From the NCBI RefSeq assembly GCF_034048115.1, contig NZ_CP139145.1, positions 558,001 through 622,000 of the forward strand: DNA of 64,000 bases, written 5' to 3'. Position numbers and translations under genes: made by a program. Source of the DNA: Pseudarthrobacter sp. IC2-21 (GTDB taxonomy: Bacteria > Actinomycetota > Actinomycetes > Actinomycetales > Micrococcaceae). Below, piece after piece: positions 45,897 to 55,534 of the stretch. Position 1 is the first letter of the stretch, and each line of letters opens with the position of its first letter. The notes under the pieces were generated by a model. That model was not told the origin of the DNA, did not search any database, and saw nothing but the letters and a program-made list of their open reading frames with translations.

Positions 45897-47093
45897 GTGA
45901 GCGGACAGTTGTTGGCCAAGGTTCCCAAGGCTTGGATCCTGCTCGCGTGCATCGGGTTGCTGGCGCTGAATTTGCGCGGACCGTTTGTGGCCGTCCCGCC
46001 GGTGGTGGGCGTGATCCAGGCGGAACTGGGATTCTCACCGGTGGTCCTGGGGCTGCTGACGAGTATCCCGGTCCTGTGCTTTGCCGTGGCCGCCTCGCTG
46101 GCTTCCCTGACCGCCCGGAAATTCGGTGCGGAGTTCGCCGTCACCCTGACCATCCTCGGCGTGCTGGCCGGCGTGATTGTGCGTTCGGCTGGCGGCGCGG
46201 CGCTGGTGATTGCGGGAACGGTGGTCATCGGCCTGGCGATTACGGTCGGCAATATCGCCGTGCCGCTGATCGTCCGCCGGGACTTTTCGCCGAAGCGGCA
46301 GGGCACGGCCATGGGCGTATACACGGCGGCGTTGAACATCGGTTCGTTCCTGACGTCCATGGTGACGGCTCCGCTGGCCGAGTTGGCGGGCTGGCGGGTG
46401 GCCCTGGCGTCCGTGGGCATCCTGGCCGTGGTGGCCATAGTTTTCTGGACCCTGGCGGTGGGGCCGCGCGCGGCCTTTGTTCCCTCGGACGCCGCCGTGA
46501 ACGGCGGCGAAGTGCACCCGGCAGTCAAAGGATCCGGCTGGATCACCGCCGGTTTGACCGCCGGCTTCACCGGTCAGGCGTTCTCCTACTACGCTGTGAC
46601 TGCCTGGCTGCCGAGCTACCTTAACGACGAACTGGGCATGTCCGCTTCCGCGGCCGGGGCCGGGTCCTCGCTGTTCCAGATCTTCGCCATCGTGGGCGGC
46701 CTCGGGGTTCCGTTCGCCGCCAAATACTTCAGTACGACGACGGTCTCGGTCGCCCTGGGACTCATGTGGATCGCCGTGCCTGCCGGGCTGATGCTTGCCC
46801 CGGACCTGTGGTGGCTATGGTCCACTTCCGGCGGCGTTGCGCAGGGCGGCGGCATCACCCTGATCTTCATTGCAATCATCAAACTCGCCAAGGACCAGGC
46901 CTCCGCGGGCCGCATGTCCGCCACGGTCCAGGGCCTCGGATACTGCTTTGCTGCCGTGGCACCGCCGCTGGTGGGCTTCGTCCACAACTCCACAGGATCC
47001 TGGACCCCGGCCCTGCTCCTGGTCCTGGCGTCCACCCTGATGTTCTTCGTCGGCACCACGTCCTCCGTACGGTTGGTGCCGAAGGGCCGCTGA
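45897..47093 (+). CDS. MFS transporter, CynX/NimT-like
   Basis: A roughly 398-residue, twelve-segment major facilitator. It opens AWILLACIGLLALNLRGPFVAVPPVVGVIQAELGFSPVVLGLLTSIPVLCFAV, the pattern of the CynX (cyanate) / NimT (2-nitroimidazole) group. GTG 45897 has GGAG 7 bases upstream; the frame reaches 45774 but those residues are polar and not family-like. Substrate unknown. The repeat half-element at 47175 follows its 3' end. Confidence 0.88.
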   Translation: MSGQLLAKVPKAWILLACIGLLALNLRGPFVAVPPVVGVIQAELGFSPVVLGLLTSIPVLCFAVAASLASLTARKFGAEFAVTLTILGVLAGVIVRSAGGAALVIAGTVVIGLAITVGNIAVPLIVRRDFSPKRQGTAMGVYTAALNIGSFLTSMVTAPLAELAGWRVALASVGILAVVAIVFWTLAVGPRAAFVPSDAAVNGGEVHPAVKGSGWITAGLTAGFTGQAFSYYAVTAWLPSYLNDELGMSASAAGAGSSLFQIFAIVGGLGVPFAAKYFSTTTVSVALGLMWIAVPAGLMLAPDLWWLWSTSGGVAQGGGITLIFIAIIKLAKDQASAGRMSATVQGLGYCFAAVAPPLVGFVHNSTGSWTPALLLVLASTLMFFVGTTSSVRLVPKGR

Positions 47094-47174
47094 CCCGGCC
47101 GCGCCCCGCCGTCGTACTCCGCCTTCCCTTCCCCGCGCCCCTGCCGAAACCGCTCACCGTTCCCACACCCCCGG

Positions 47175-47230
47175 ACGCTCTCTCACTTAATGTGGCTTAA
47201 CCACGGATGCTCTCTCACTATCTTTTGCGA
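47175..47230. repeat. Left half of the 101-bp CTCTCTCACTT palindromic repeat (copy 1)
   Basis: Matches bases 1 to about 56 of the complete elements at 52046, 57050 and 60536 (two forward ACGCTCTCTCACTT-like motifs, the second decayed to ATGCTCTCTCACTA) but lacks the returning arms. The spacer has changed to TGTGGCTTAACCAC, itself a small hairpin. It ends 40 bases before the aceB stop, between convergent genes. Confidence 0.85.
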
Positions 47231-47269
47231 AGGGCGTGCCTGCCCGGCGGACGGAAATCTGGGCGGCTG

Positions 47270-48922
<1,653 letters not shown>

Positions 48923-48952
48923 TTCAGGTCTCCTGTGCAGGGGCCCATCTGG

Positions 48953-49000
48953 GTAGCAGTAAGTGTCGTTTTGAGCCTCCAAAACGACACTTACTGCTAC
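48953..49000. repeat. Perfect 20-bp inverted repeat between aceA and aceB
   Basis: GTAGCAGTAAGTGTCGTTTT and its exact complement AAAACGACACTTACTGCTAC flank an 8-base loop. It lies 17 bases after aceA and 31 bases before aceB on the minus strand. No T-run follows in either direction, so it is more likely an mRNA-processing or stabilising hairpin, or a REP-like palindrome, than a terminator. Confidence 0.85.
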
Positions 49001-49016
49001 TTACTTGGGGAAATTT

Positions 49017-50360
49017 TTAGTGGAACTGGCCTTCTTCGGTGGATCCCACCAGAGCCAGGGTGGATGCGTTCGGGTTGAGCGCGGTAGCGATGTCGTCGAA
49101 GTAGCCGGTGCCGACTTCGCGCTGGTGCTTGGTCGCGGTGTAGCCGCGGGATTCGGAGGCGAATTCCTTTTCCTGAAGTTCGACGTAGGCGCTCATGCCT
49201 TCACGGGCGTAGCCGTGGGCGAGGTCGAACATCGAGTAGTTCAGGGCGTGGAAGCCGGCCAGGGTGATGAACTGGAACGTGAAGCCCATGGCGCCGAGTT
49301 CACGCTGGAATTTCGCGATGGTGGCGTCGTCCAGGTGCTTGCGCCAGTTGAACGACGGCGAGCAGTTGTAGGAGAGCATCTGGTCCGGGAACTCGGCCTT
49401 GACGGCTTCGGCGAACTTCCTGGCGAGCTCGAGGTCCGGGGTGCCCGTTTCCATCCAGATGAGGTCCGAATACGGTGCGTAGGCCTTGGCGCGGGCAATG
49501 CAGGGTTCGATGCCGTTGCGGACCTTGTAGAAGCCTTCCGGAGTGCGAACCGGCTGTCCGTCTTCGCGGAGGACGAATTCCTGGTCGCGGGGATCGACGT
49601 CGGAGGTGATCAGGGTGGCTGCCTCGGCATCGGTGCGGGCGATGACCACCGTCGGAGTGCCGGCGACGTCGGCTGCCAGCCGGGCGGCGTTCAGGGTGCG
49701 GACGTGCTGCTGGGTGGGGATGAGCACCTTGCCGCCGAGGTGGCCGCACTTCTTTTCGGAGGCGAGCTGGTCTTCCCAGTGAACACCGGCGGCGCCGGCC
49801 TGGATCATGGATTTCATGAGTTCGTAGGCGTTCAGCGGGCCACCGAAACCGGCCTCGGCGTCGGCGACGATCGGGACCATCCAGTCATCGACGGTCTGGA
49901 CGCCTTCGGAGAACTCGATCTGGTCGGCGCGGAGCAGCGCGTTGTTGATGCGGCGGACCACGGTGGGGACGGAGTTGGCCGGGTACAGGGACTGGTCCGG
50001 GTAGGTGTGGCCCGAGTTGTTGGCGTCCGCCGCAACCTGCCAGCCGGAAAGGTAGATGGCACGGAGGCCGGCCTTGACCTGCTGCACGGCCTGGTTACCG
50101 GTGAGGGCGCCAAGGGCGTTGGTGTACTTGCCGGTCTTGTGCTCTTCGGTGAGCTGCTTCCAGAGCTTCTCCGCACCGCGGCGGGCGAGGGTGTGTTCTT
50201 CGGAAACACGGCCGCGGAGTTTGACGACGTCGGCCGCCTTGTAGTCGCGGGTCACGCCTTCCCAGCGGGGGTTGGCCGTCCACTCGAGCTCCAGGGCGGC
50301 GGTCTGCGATTCTGCGTCCTGGCCGGACGGCTGCTGGGTGGGCTCAAATGCTGCAGTCAT
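49017..50360 (-). CDS. aceA: Isocitrate lyase
   Basis: Splits isocitrate to succinate and glyoxylate. From ATG 50360 (AAGGAGA site 5 bases upstream) it is about 447 residues, close to the short bacterial and mycobacterial Icl1 type. The catalytic loop KKCGHLGGK is complete, with nucleophile Cys, and the TIM-barrel blocks [24 protein letters not shown] and [11 protein letters not shown] are normal. It is divergent from a RamB-like regulator and followed by aceB. Confidence 0.98.
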   Translation of the reverse strand: MTAAFEPTQQPSGQDAESQTAALELEWTANPRWEGVTRDYKAADVVKLRGRVSEEHTLARRGAEKLWKQLTEEHKTGKYTNALGALTGNQAVQQVKAGLRAIYLSGWQVAADANNSGHTYPDQSLYPANSVPTVVRRINNALLRADQIEFSEGVQTVDDWMVPIVADAEAGFGGPLNAYELMKSMIQAGAAGVHWEDQLASEKKCGHLGGKVLIPTQQHVRTLNAARLAADVAGTPTVVIARTDAEAATLITSDVDPRDQEFVLREDGQPVRTPEGFYKVRNGIEPCIARAKAYAPYSDLIWMETGTPDLELARKFAEAVKAEFPDQMLSYNCSPSFNWRKHLDDATIAKFQRELGAMGFTFQFITLAGFHALNYSMFDLAHGYAREGMSAYVELQEKEFASESRGYTATKHQREVGTGYFDDIATALNPNASTLALVGSTEEGQFH

Positions 50361-50442
50361 CGTTGATCTCCTTGGTTGAGCTCCGGATGGTGGCCGGCCG
50401 GGCTGCGTCGTTGCAGTTCCGGCCGGCTGTCCCGGTGCGGTG

Positions 50443-50510
50443 TTTCTTTCCGTGATCACTACTTTTCCGCACTTCCAAACACTTCAATAGGGGAAAAGGG
50501 TGGAAAGAAA
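50443..50510. promoter_or_regulatory. Intergenic control region of aceA and the RamB-like gene
   Basis: Within the 149-base divergent gap, TTTCTTTCC (50443-50451) and GGAAAGAAA (50502-50510) are exact inverted arms 50 bases apart, and the patch between them is AT-rich with short CACTT direct repeats (50458-50492). RamB controls icl and its own gene in corynebacteria and mycobacteria, so its sites are expected here; I cannot match its published motif exactly. Confidence 0.4.
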
Positions 50511-52024
50511 TGCACTTCTTCGCGTATTCTCAAGAAATGTCGCCTGGAAGCTGGAATCGTGAAGTGGCCCCGCCGTCCTTGTCCGCCGCCGGTCCTGAGC
50601 TGGATGTCATCAGCCTGGGCCGCCGCGTCCGGCACCTGCGCAAACAGGCAGGTTATACGCTTGATGACCTCAGCGCCGCCGTCGGTACTGCGCCGAGCCA
50701 GCTGAGCCTGATCGAAAACGGCAAGCGGGAGCCGAAGCTGAGCCTGCTCCAAGGGTTGGCCGCAGCCCTGAACGTCACCATCGACCAGCTCCTCGGAGCC
50801 GAACCGCCGAACCGTCGCGCGGCCCTGGAAATCGAGCTCGAACGCTACCAGCGCGGGCCGCTTTACGAGTCGCTGAACCTGCCCAAGATCCGCATCAGCT
50901 CGCGGCTCCCGCTTGATGTGCTGGAGGCCCAGGTGGGGCTGCTGCACGAGCTTGAACGCAAGCTCAACGAGCAGGTGGCGACGCCGGAGGAAGCCCGCCG
51001 CGCGAACGGTGAGCTGCGTGCCATGATGCGGGAGCGGGGGAACTATTTTCCGGAGTACGAGGCCGAGGCGCAGAAGGTGCTCGCCGCCGTCGGGTACACC
51101 GCGGGGCCGCTGAGCCAGCACGTGATTGCCGATATCGCGGAGAACCTCGGCTTCACCCTCCATCATGTGGGTGACCTGCCCCATTCAACCCGGTCAGTGA
51201 CGGATTTGAAGAACCGCAGAATTTACCTGACGCAGAGCCAGCGGCAGGATCATGACCCCCGCTCGGTGCTGCTGCAGGCCCTGGGGCACTACGTCCTGGG
51301 GCATGAAACCCCGAAAAGCTACGGCGACTTTTTGGCCCAGCGAGTGGCCACCAACTATTTCGCTGCCGCGCTGTTGCTGCCCGAGCAGGCCACGGTGGAC
51401 TTCCTGCAGAAAGCAAAGACGGCCAAGGAGATCGCCGTGGAGGACATCCGGGACGCGTTCGCGGTGTCCTACGAAACCGCTGCACACCGCTTCACCAACC
51501 TGGCCACGCAGCACCTGGGCATCACCACGCACTTCCAGAAAACGCACCAGAGCGGCATCATCTATAAGGCCTACGAGAACGACGGCGTGACGTTCCCCAT
51601 GGACCATACCGGCGCCATTGAGGGCCAACCGTCGTGCAAGTCGTGGACCTCCCGGGCGGTTTTTGATGTGCCGGACAAGTTCAGCGCCTACAGCCAGTAC
51701 ACGGACACGCCGTCCGGGACGTTCTGGTGCACGGCACGGACGGAGCGGTCGGCCAACGGCGAGTTCTCGTTGTCGATCGGGGTGCCGTACCAGCACGTGA
51801 AGTGGTTCCGCGGCAGGGAAACCACCGCCCGTGAAAAGTCCACCTGCCCGGACCCCAGCTGCTGCAAGCGGCCGCCGGCGTCGCTGGCCTCTGAGTGGGC
51901 CGGCAACGCCTGGCCCTCGGCCCGCGCCCACTCGCACCTGCTGGCCGCGATGCCGCCCGGCGCCTTCCCCGGCGTGGACGAGACCGAGGTGTACAGCTTC
52001 CTGCAGGCCCACTCAGGCACCTGA
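50510..52024 (+). CDS. RamB-like transcriptional regulator (XRE helix-turn-helix plus ImmA/IrrE-type domain)
   Basis: A 504-residue regulator. HTH at about 37-92 (LGRRVRHLRKQAGYTLDDLSAAVGTAPSQLSLIENGKREPKLSLLQGLAAALNVTIDQLL), then a long domain with a decayed metallopeptidase-like motif (LQALGHYVLGHE) typical of the IrrE family, and a C-terminal part with seven or more cysteines and histidines (STCPDPSCCKR). Architecture and position beside aceA match RamB, the acetate/propionate regulator of Corynebacterium and Mycobacterium. ATG 50510 is chosen, with GGAAAG just upstream; ATG 50537 is an alternative. Confidence 0.9.
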   Translation: MHFFAYSQEMSPGSWNREVAPPSLSAAGPELDVISLGRRVRHLRKQAGYTLDDLSAAVGTAPSQLSLIENGKREPKLSLLQGLAAALNVTIDQLLGAEPPNRRAALEIELERYQRGPLYESLNLPKIRISSRLPLDVLEAQVGLLHELERKLNEQVATPEEARRANGELRAMMRERGNYFPEYEAEAQKVLAAVGYTAGPLSQHVIADIAENLGFTLHHVGDLPHSTRSVTDLKNRRIYLTQSQRQDHDPRSVLLQALGHYVLGHETPKSYGDFLAQRVATNYFAAALLLPEQATVDFLQKAKTAKEIAVEDIRDAFAVSYETAAHRFTNLATQHLGITTHFQKTHQSGIIYKAYENDGVTFPMDHTGAIEGQPSCKSWTSRAVFDVPDKFSAYSQYTDTPSGTFWCTARTERSANGEFSLSIGVPYQHVKWFRGRETTAREKSTCPDPSCCKRPPASLASEWAGNAWPSARAHSHLLAAMPPGAFPGVDETEVYSFLQAHSGT

Positions 52025-52045
52025 CCCCCCCGGACACCCCCCGGG

Positions 52046-52146
52046 ACGCTCTCTCACTTAATGCGGGTTTTTCCCGGATTCTCTCTCACTTTCTTGAGGA
52101 AAGTGAGAGAGGATCCGGGATTTTTCCGCATTAAGTGAGAGAGCGT
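52046..52146. repeat. 101-bp nested palindromic repeat, complete (copy 2)
   Basis: Outer arms of 21 bp (52046-52066 and 52126-52146) are perfect complements; inside, CCCGGAT plus CTCTCTCACTTTC pairs with the returning arm around a short loop. Between outer and inner stems each side carries a T-run (TTTTT). On the plus strand the inner hairpin followed by TTTTT (52121-52125) would work as an intrinsic terminator for the RamB-like gene. It also separates convergent genes. Confidence 0.92.
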
Positions 52147-52150
52147 TTCA

Positions 52151-53164
52151 TCAGCCGTGGAGCTCCCGGTACGCCGCGGCCGCCGCGGGGTGGAGCGGCA
52201 GCCCCGGGGTGTTGATCAGCGATTCGGGGCTGAGGAACTGGACGCCCAGGCTGGACCGCGGAACGAGTTCCTCCGCGTGGCCCACCAGGATTTCCACTGT
52301 CTTCCGCACCGTCCCGGCGTCCGCATCGCTCCGGCACAGCAGGAGATTGGCCACCCCCACCGTCCAGACCGCCGGAATGCCCGGGTAAGCGCCTTCCGGG
52401 ATCAGGACACGATCGTAGAACAGTCCGTATTTGGCCCGCAGCGCCGGAAGGAGCGCGGCCAGGTCCAGCAGCCTCAGGCCCGTGGCGCTGTGAGCAGCCG
52501 CGATGGCAGCAGTGGGCACGCCGCCGGACCAAAACAGCGCTTCAACCGAGCCCTTTTGCAGCGCCGCAAGACCCTCGTTGAGCCCCAGATTCAGGACAGT
52601 GACGGTACCCCCGGCGGCGGGTCCCGGTCCGGGCGCAGAGCTCAACCCGGCCGCCTCAATCAGCCGGGGTGTGGTCAGGGACGTCCCGGAACCGGGTTCC
52701 CCGACGGCCACGGTCCGGCCGGCCAGCCCTGCAATGTCCACGATGCCGCTGTCCCGCCGCACAACGCAGTGGACATAGTTCTCATAGACCTTCCCGACGG
52801 CGGCAATCCCGACGGCGGTTGCGTCGCCCGCCGCTGCCCGCTGGGCCGCCGAGTCAGAGAGTGCGACGCCGAACGTGGCGCGGCCCGCGAGGAGGAAGTC
52901 CAGGTTATCCAGGCTGCCGCCCGTTGTCAGCGCCGTGGCCTTGCCCGCCACCCCATGGCGTTGCAGTGCCTCCGCCAGCAGCCCGGCGAACTCCAGGTAG
53001 AACCCACCCGGTTCGCCGCCGGCGACGGTCACGGCGTCCGGCCGGTCATCACGCGTGCACCCGCTAAGAGCCGGCAGGAAGAGGCCGGCCAGCCCGGCGG
53101 CGAAACCGGCATTAAGCACCGCCCGTCGCGGCAGAGCGATTGGGAACGCGAGAGGATCATTCAT
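52151..53164 (-). CDS. TAXI-family solute-binding lipoprotein
   Basis: A roughly 337-residue binding protein of the TAXI type: lipobox LSGC preceded by RR (LPRRAVLNAGFAAGLAGLFLPALSGC), then VTVAGGEPGGFYLEFAGLLAEALQRHG, TTGGSLDNLDFLLAGRATFGVALSDSA and AVGEPGSGTSLTTPRLIEAAGL, all usual for the family. ATG 53164 overlaps the kinase stop by 8 bases. There is no TRAP or TctA/B membrane component nearby, so it may serve as a ligand sensor for the kinase instead of transport. Confidence 0.88.
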   Translation of the reverse strand: MNDPLAFPIALPRRAVLNAGFAAGLAGLFLPALSGCTRDDRPDAVTVAGGEPGGFYLEFAGLLAEALQRHGVAGKATALTTGGSLDNLDFLLAGRATFGVALSDSAAQRAAAGDATAVGIAAVGKVYENYVHCVVRRDSGIVDIAGLAGRTVAVGEPGSGTSLTTPRLIEAAGLSSAPGPGPAAGGTVTVLNLGLNEGLAALQKGSVEALFWSGGVPTAAIAAAHSATGLRLLDLAALLPALRAKYGLFYDRVLIPEGAYPGIPAVWTVGVANLLLCRSDADAGTVRKTVEILVGHAEELVPRSSLGVQFLSPESLINTPGLPLHPAAAAAYRELHG

Positions 53165-54605
53165 CCGGCTTCTCCGGCTTCTCCGGCTCCGCGGCCACAG
53201 GCGGAAACTCGAGACGCGCAACCAGACCGTGCGGAGTGGCGTCGGAGAGCATCAGGCGGCCCCCGTTGGCGGCCGCCAGCTTGTCCACGATGGTCATGCC
53301 CAGGCCGGTGCCGCGGGTGCCACGGTTCCGGGGGGAGCGCCAGAAGCGGCCAGTGGCTGCTGCCCGTTCGTCGGCGGACAGCCCGGGACCGTCGTCGGCC
53401 ACTTCAATGCCCACCGCGCCCGGAAGCGGACGGATGGCCATGCGGATGTGGGCACCCGGCGCGTATTTGAGGGCATTATTGATCAGTTCAGCAACCATCT
53501 GGGCCAGTTCGGCGGCGTTGCAGACGATGTGCGCCGCCGGTTCGGGCGGGCTGTCCACGGTTATGGAGGCACCGGTGCGCCGGGCGGCCGGCCCGGCCCG
53601 TTCGGCCTCCTCCTGGAGGGCCGGGTACGGATCGATGGGTGCCTGCATCCCGCCCGAAACGCTGCGGGACTCACCGGCCGATGCGCGGAACGAGTCTTCA
53701 CTCACCCTGTGTTCCGCCGCCGCCAGCTTCAGCACACCCTCCAGGAGGCCCTCCACGTGCTCTAGTTCCGCCAGGACACCGGCCGCCGCATCTTTCTGCC
53801 TGGCGGTCTGCAGTTCGAGCTGGAGCAGGTCGATCCTCAGCCGGAGGGCGCCCACGGGATTGCGCAGCTCGTGGGAGGTGTCGGCGATCAGTTGCCGCTG
53901 CGATTCCAGGCTGCTGCTGACCGTCCGGGCCATCCTGCTGAAGGACCGGCTGAGCTCCCGCAGTTCCGGCGGCCCGGCCTCCGGAAGCCGGGCGGTCCGG
54001 CCCGTGGCCTCGAGTTCCGTCACCGCGGAGTTCAACCGATGGACCGGCCGGAGCACCCAGCCGGTCACCCTGGCTGCGACCAGCAACAGCACGGCGGCGA
54101 GCGCTGCTGCTGCCAGACCCACCAGCAGCCACCGCTCCCGCAGTTTCTGCCGGGCGGGGTCCAGATTAACCTCCAGGACCACTGCGCCCAGCACCTGGCT
54201 GGCGCTGCCGAAGGGCCGTGACACCACCTCAGAATCGGGTCCGAACGGCTGGAGCGGTGCAAGGGTGGTATCGCTGAGATTCAGGTTTGCGCGGGCCAGC
54301 GCTTCACCCGCATCGGCCCGTTCCTCGCTGAGACCGCCGGAGCGCAGCGTCCCGCCCTGGAGGCGGATCAGGACACCTTCGCCGTAGAGTTCGGAGTATC
54401 TGTCCATCTCCGTCTGGAGCCCCGCGGACCCGCCGGCCGTGGCGGCGTCGAAAGCCACTTGGGCGAACCGGTTGAGCGCCGTCACCCTCTTGATCTGGAG
54501 TTCCTGGGTCAGTTCCCGGCTGACGGACGCCAGAATGGCGGTGGAACCAAAGACGACCATAACGATGGACAGCACGCTCAGGATGGCCAGAACGCGCAGC
54601 TTCAC
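53157..54605 (-). CDS. Sensor histidine kinase
   Basis: A 482-residue membrane kinase: N-terminal anchor (LAILSVLSIVMVVFGSTAILA), an extracytoplasmic segment of about 125 residues, second anchor near 160-180, HAMP (RVTGWVLRPVHRLNSAVTELEATG), HisKA with phospho-acceptor His in ADTSHELRNPVGALRLR, and an ATPase domain with NALKYAPG, DDGPGLS and GTGLGMTIV. It overlaps the response-regulator gene by 4 bases (GTGA) and the binding-protein gene by 8, so sensor, regulator and ligand-binding protein are made together. Confidence 0.94.
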   Translation of the reverse strand: MKLRVLAILSVLSIVMVVFGSTAILASVSRELTQELQIKRVTALNRFAQVAFDAATAGGSAGLQTEMDRYSELYGEGVLIRLQGGTLRSGGLSEERADAGEALARANLNLSDTTLAPLQPFGPDSEVVSRPFGSASQVLGAVVLEVNLDPARQKLRERWLLVGLAAAALAAVLLLVAARVTGWVLRPVHRLNSAVTELEATGRTARLPEAGPPELRELSRSFSRMARTVSSSLESQRQLIADTSHELRNPVGALRLRIDLLQLELQTARQKDAAAGVLAELEHVEGLLEGVLKLAAAEHRVSEDSFRASAGESRSVSGGMQAPIDPYPALQEEAERAGPAARRTGASITVDSPPEPAAHIVCNAAELAQMVAELINNALKYAPGAHIRMAIRPLPGAVGIEVADDGPGLSADERAAATGRFWRSPRNRGTRGTGLGMTIVDKLAAANGGRLMLSDATPHGLVARLEFPPVAAEPEKPEKPDE

Positions 54606-55270
54606 GCGGGGTCCGCCTCAATCCGGTAGCCGACGCCACGGACGTTGATGATGAAGCCCGGCCGCTGGAGCTTGGAACGCAGCCCCGTCAGGTGGACGTC
54701 CAGGGCGCGGGAGGAGGCCACGAACGCGTCGCCCCACAAGGCGTCCAGGATCTGTTCGCGGGTCACTACCGAACCCGCGTGGCCGGCCAAAAGCGCGAGC
54801 AGGTCGAACTCGGTGGCCGTCAGCGGCAGTTCTTCCGAACCGCGGGCCGCCACCCGCCGTTCGAGGTCGATCTCCAGGTCACCCAGCACGATGTTCTTTT
54901 GCGTCGCGGCGGAGTAGCGGCCGGCGCGGCGGGTGACCGCCTCGATGCGCGCAAGGAGTTCAACGAGCTTCACCGGCTTGACGAGATAGTCATCCGCTCC
55001 GGACCGCAGCCCAAGCACCACGCTGCGTTCGTCGTCGCGCGCGGTAAGGATCAGGATGGGCACCGCGGTGACCTGGCGCAGTTTCCGCAGCACCTCCAGG
55101 CCGTCCATGTCCGGGAGCCCAAGGTCCAGCAGGATCACGCCGAATGTCCGGTGCACCAGCAGGGCATCGGCCCCGCGGGCAACACGGGTGGGATGGTGGC
55201 CCGCGGACACCACCGCGGCGGCGAGCGCGGAAGCCATGGCGTCGTCGTCCTCGACGATCAGCAATTCCAT
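54602..55270 (-). CDS. OmpR/PhoB-type response regulator
   Basis: A 222-residue regulator from ATG 55270. Receiver domain: acidic pair EDDD, phospho-acceptor Asp in LLDLGLPDMDG, and KPVKLVEL. The C-terminal winged helix is complete (LPLTATEFDLLALLAGHAGSVVTREQILDALWGDAFVASSRALDVHLTGLRSKL). With the neighbouring kinase and binding protein it recalls TctD/TctE tricarboxylate control. The divergent MHS transporter is the likely target. Confidence 0.95.
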   Translation of the reverse strand: MELLIVEDDDAMASALAAAVVSAGHHPTRVARGADALLVHRTFGVILLDLGLPDMDGLEVLRKLRQVTAVPILILTARDDERSVVLGLRSGADDYLVKPVKLVELLARIEAVTRRAGRYSAATQKNIVLGDLEIDLERRVAARGSEELPLTATEFDLLALLAGHAGSVVTREQILDALWGDAFVASSRALDVHLTGLRSKLQRPGFIINVRGVGYRIEADPA

Positions 55271-55456
55271 GGCACGGTCCCTCTTCCTGATGGTGGGCAC
55301 CCGAAATCTGCCCGCTTTGGAGATTACCCCCAGCCCCCGGCGAAACCTAAGGAAGTGTTAGGAAATGGCCTGCCACGTAGGTTGTGCCGTGCATCACCCA
55401 TACCGTGGATAAGGCCCTCGGCGTGTGCGGGGGACCGTCAATGTCGAGGAGGAACC

Positions 55457-55534
55457 ATGGGCAATGTTGCCATGGACAGCAGGAAATTACGCCAGGAAGC
55501 CGCGGCGCCGCAGCTTAGGAAGGTTCAGCGATGA
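55457..55534 (+). CDS. 25-residue leader ORF ahead of the MHS transporter
   Basis: A tiny ORF with a strong ribosome site (GAGGAGGAACC before ATG 55457) and a basic product. Its TGA stop overlaps the transporter ATG as ATGA, a usual sign of translational coupling. The leader could set expression of the transporter. Peptide function, if any, is unknown. It is too short to judge by codon use. Confidence 0.5.
   Translation: MGNVAMDSRKLRQEAAAPQLRKVQR

Noticed and set aside
49005..50366. 453-codon plus-strand frame over aceA
   Set aside because: Antisense to a fully conserved isocitrate lyase; product lacks motifs.
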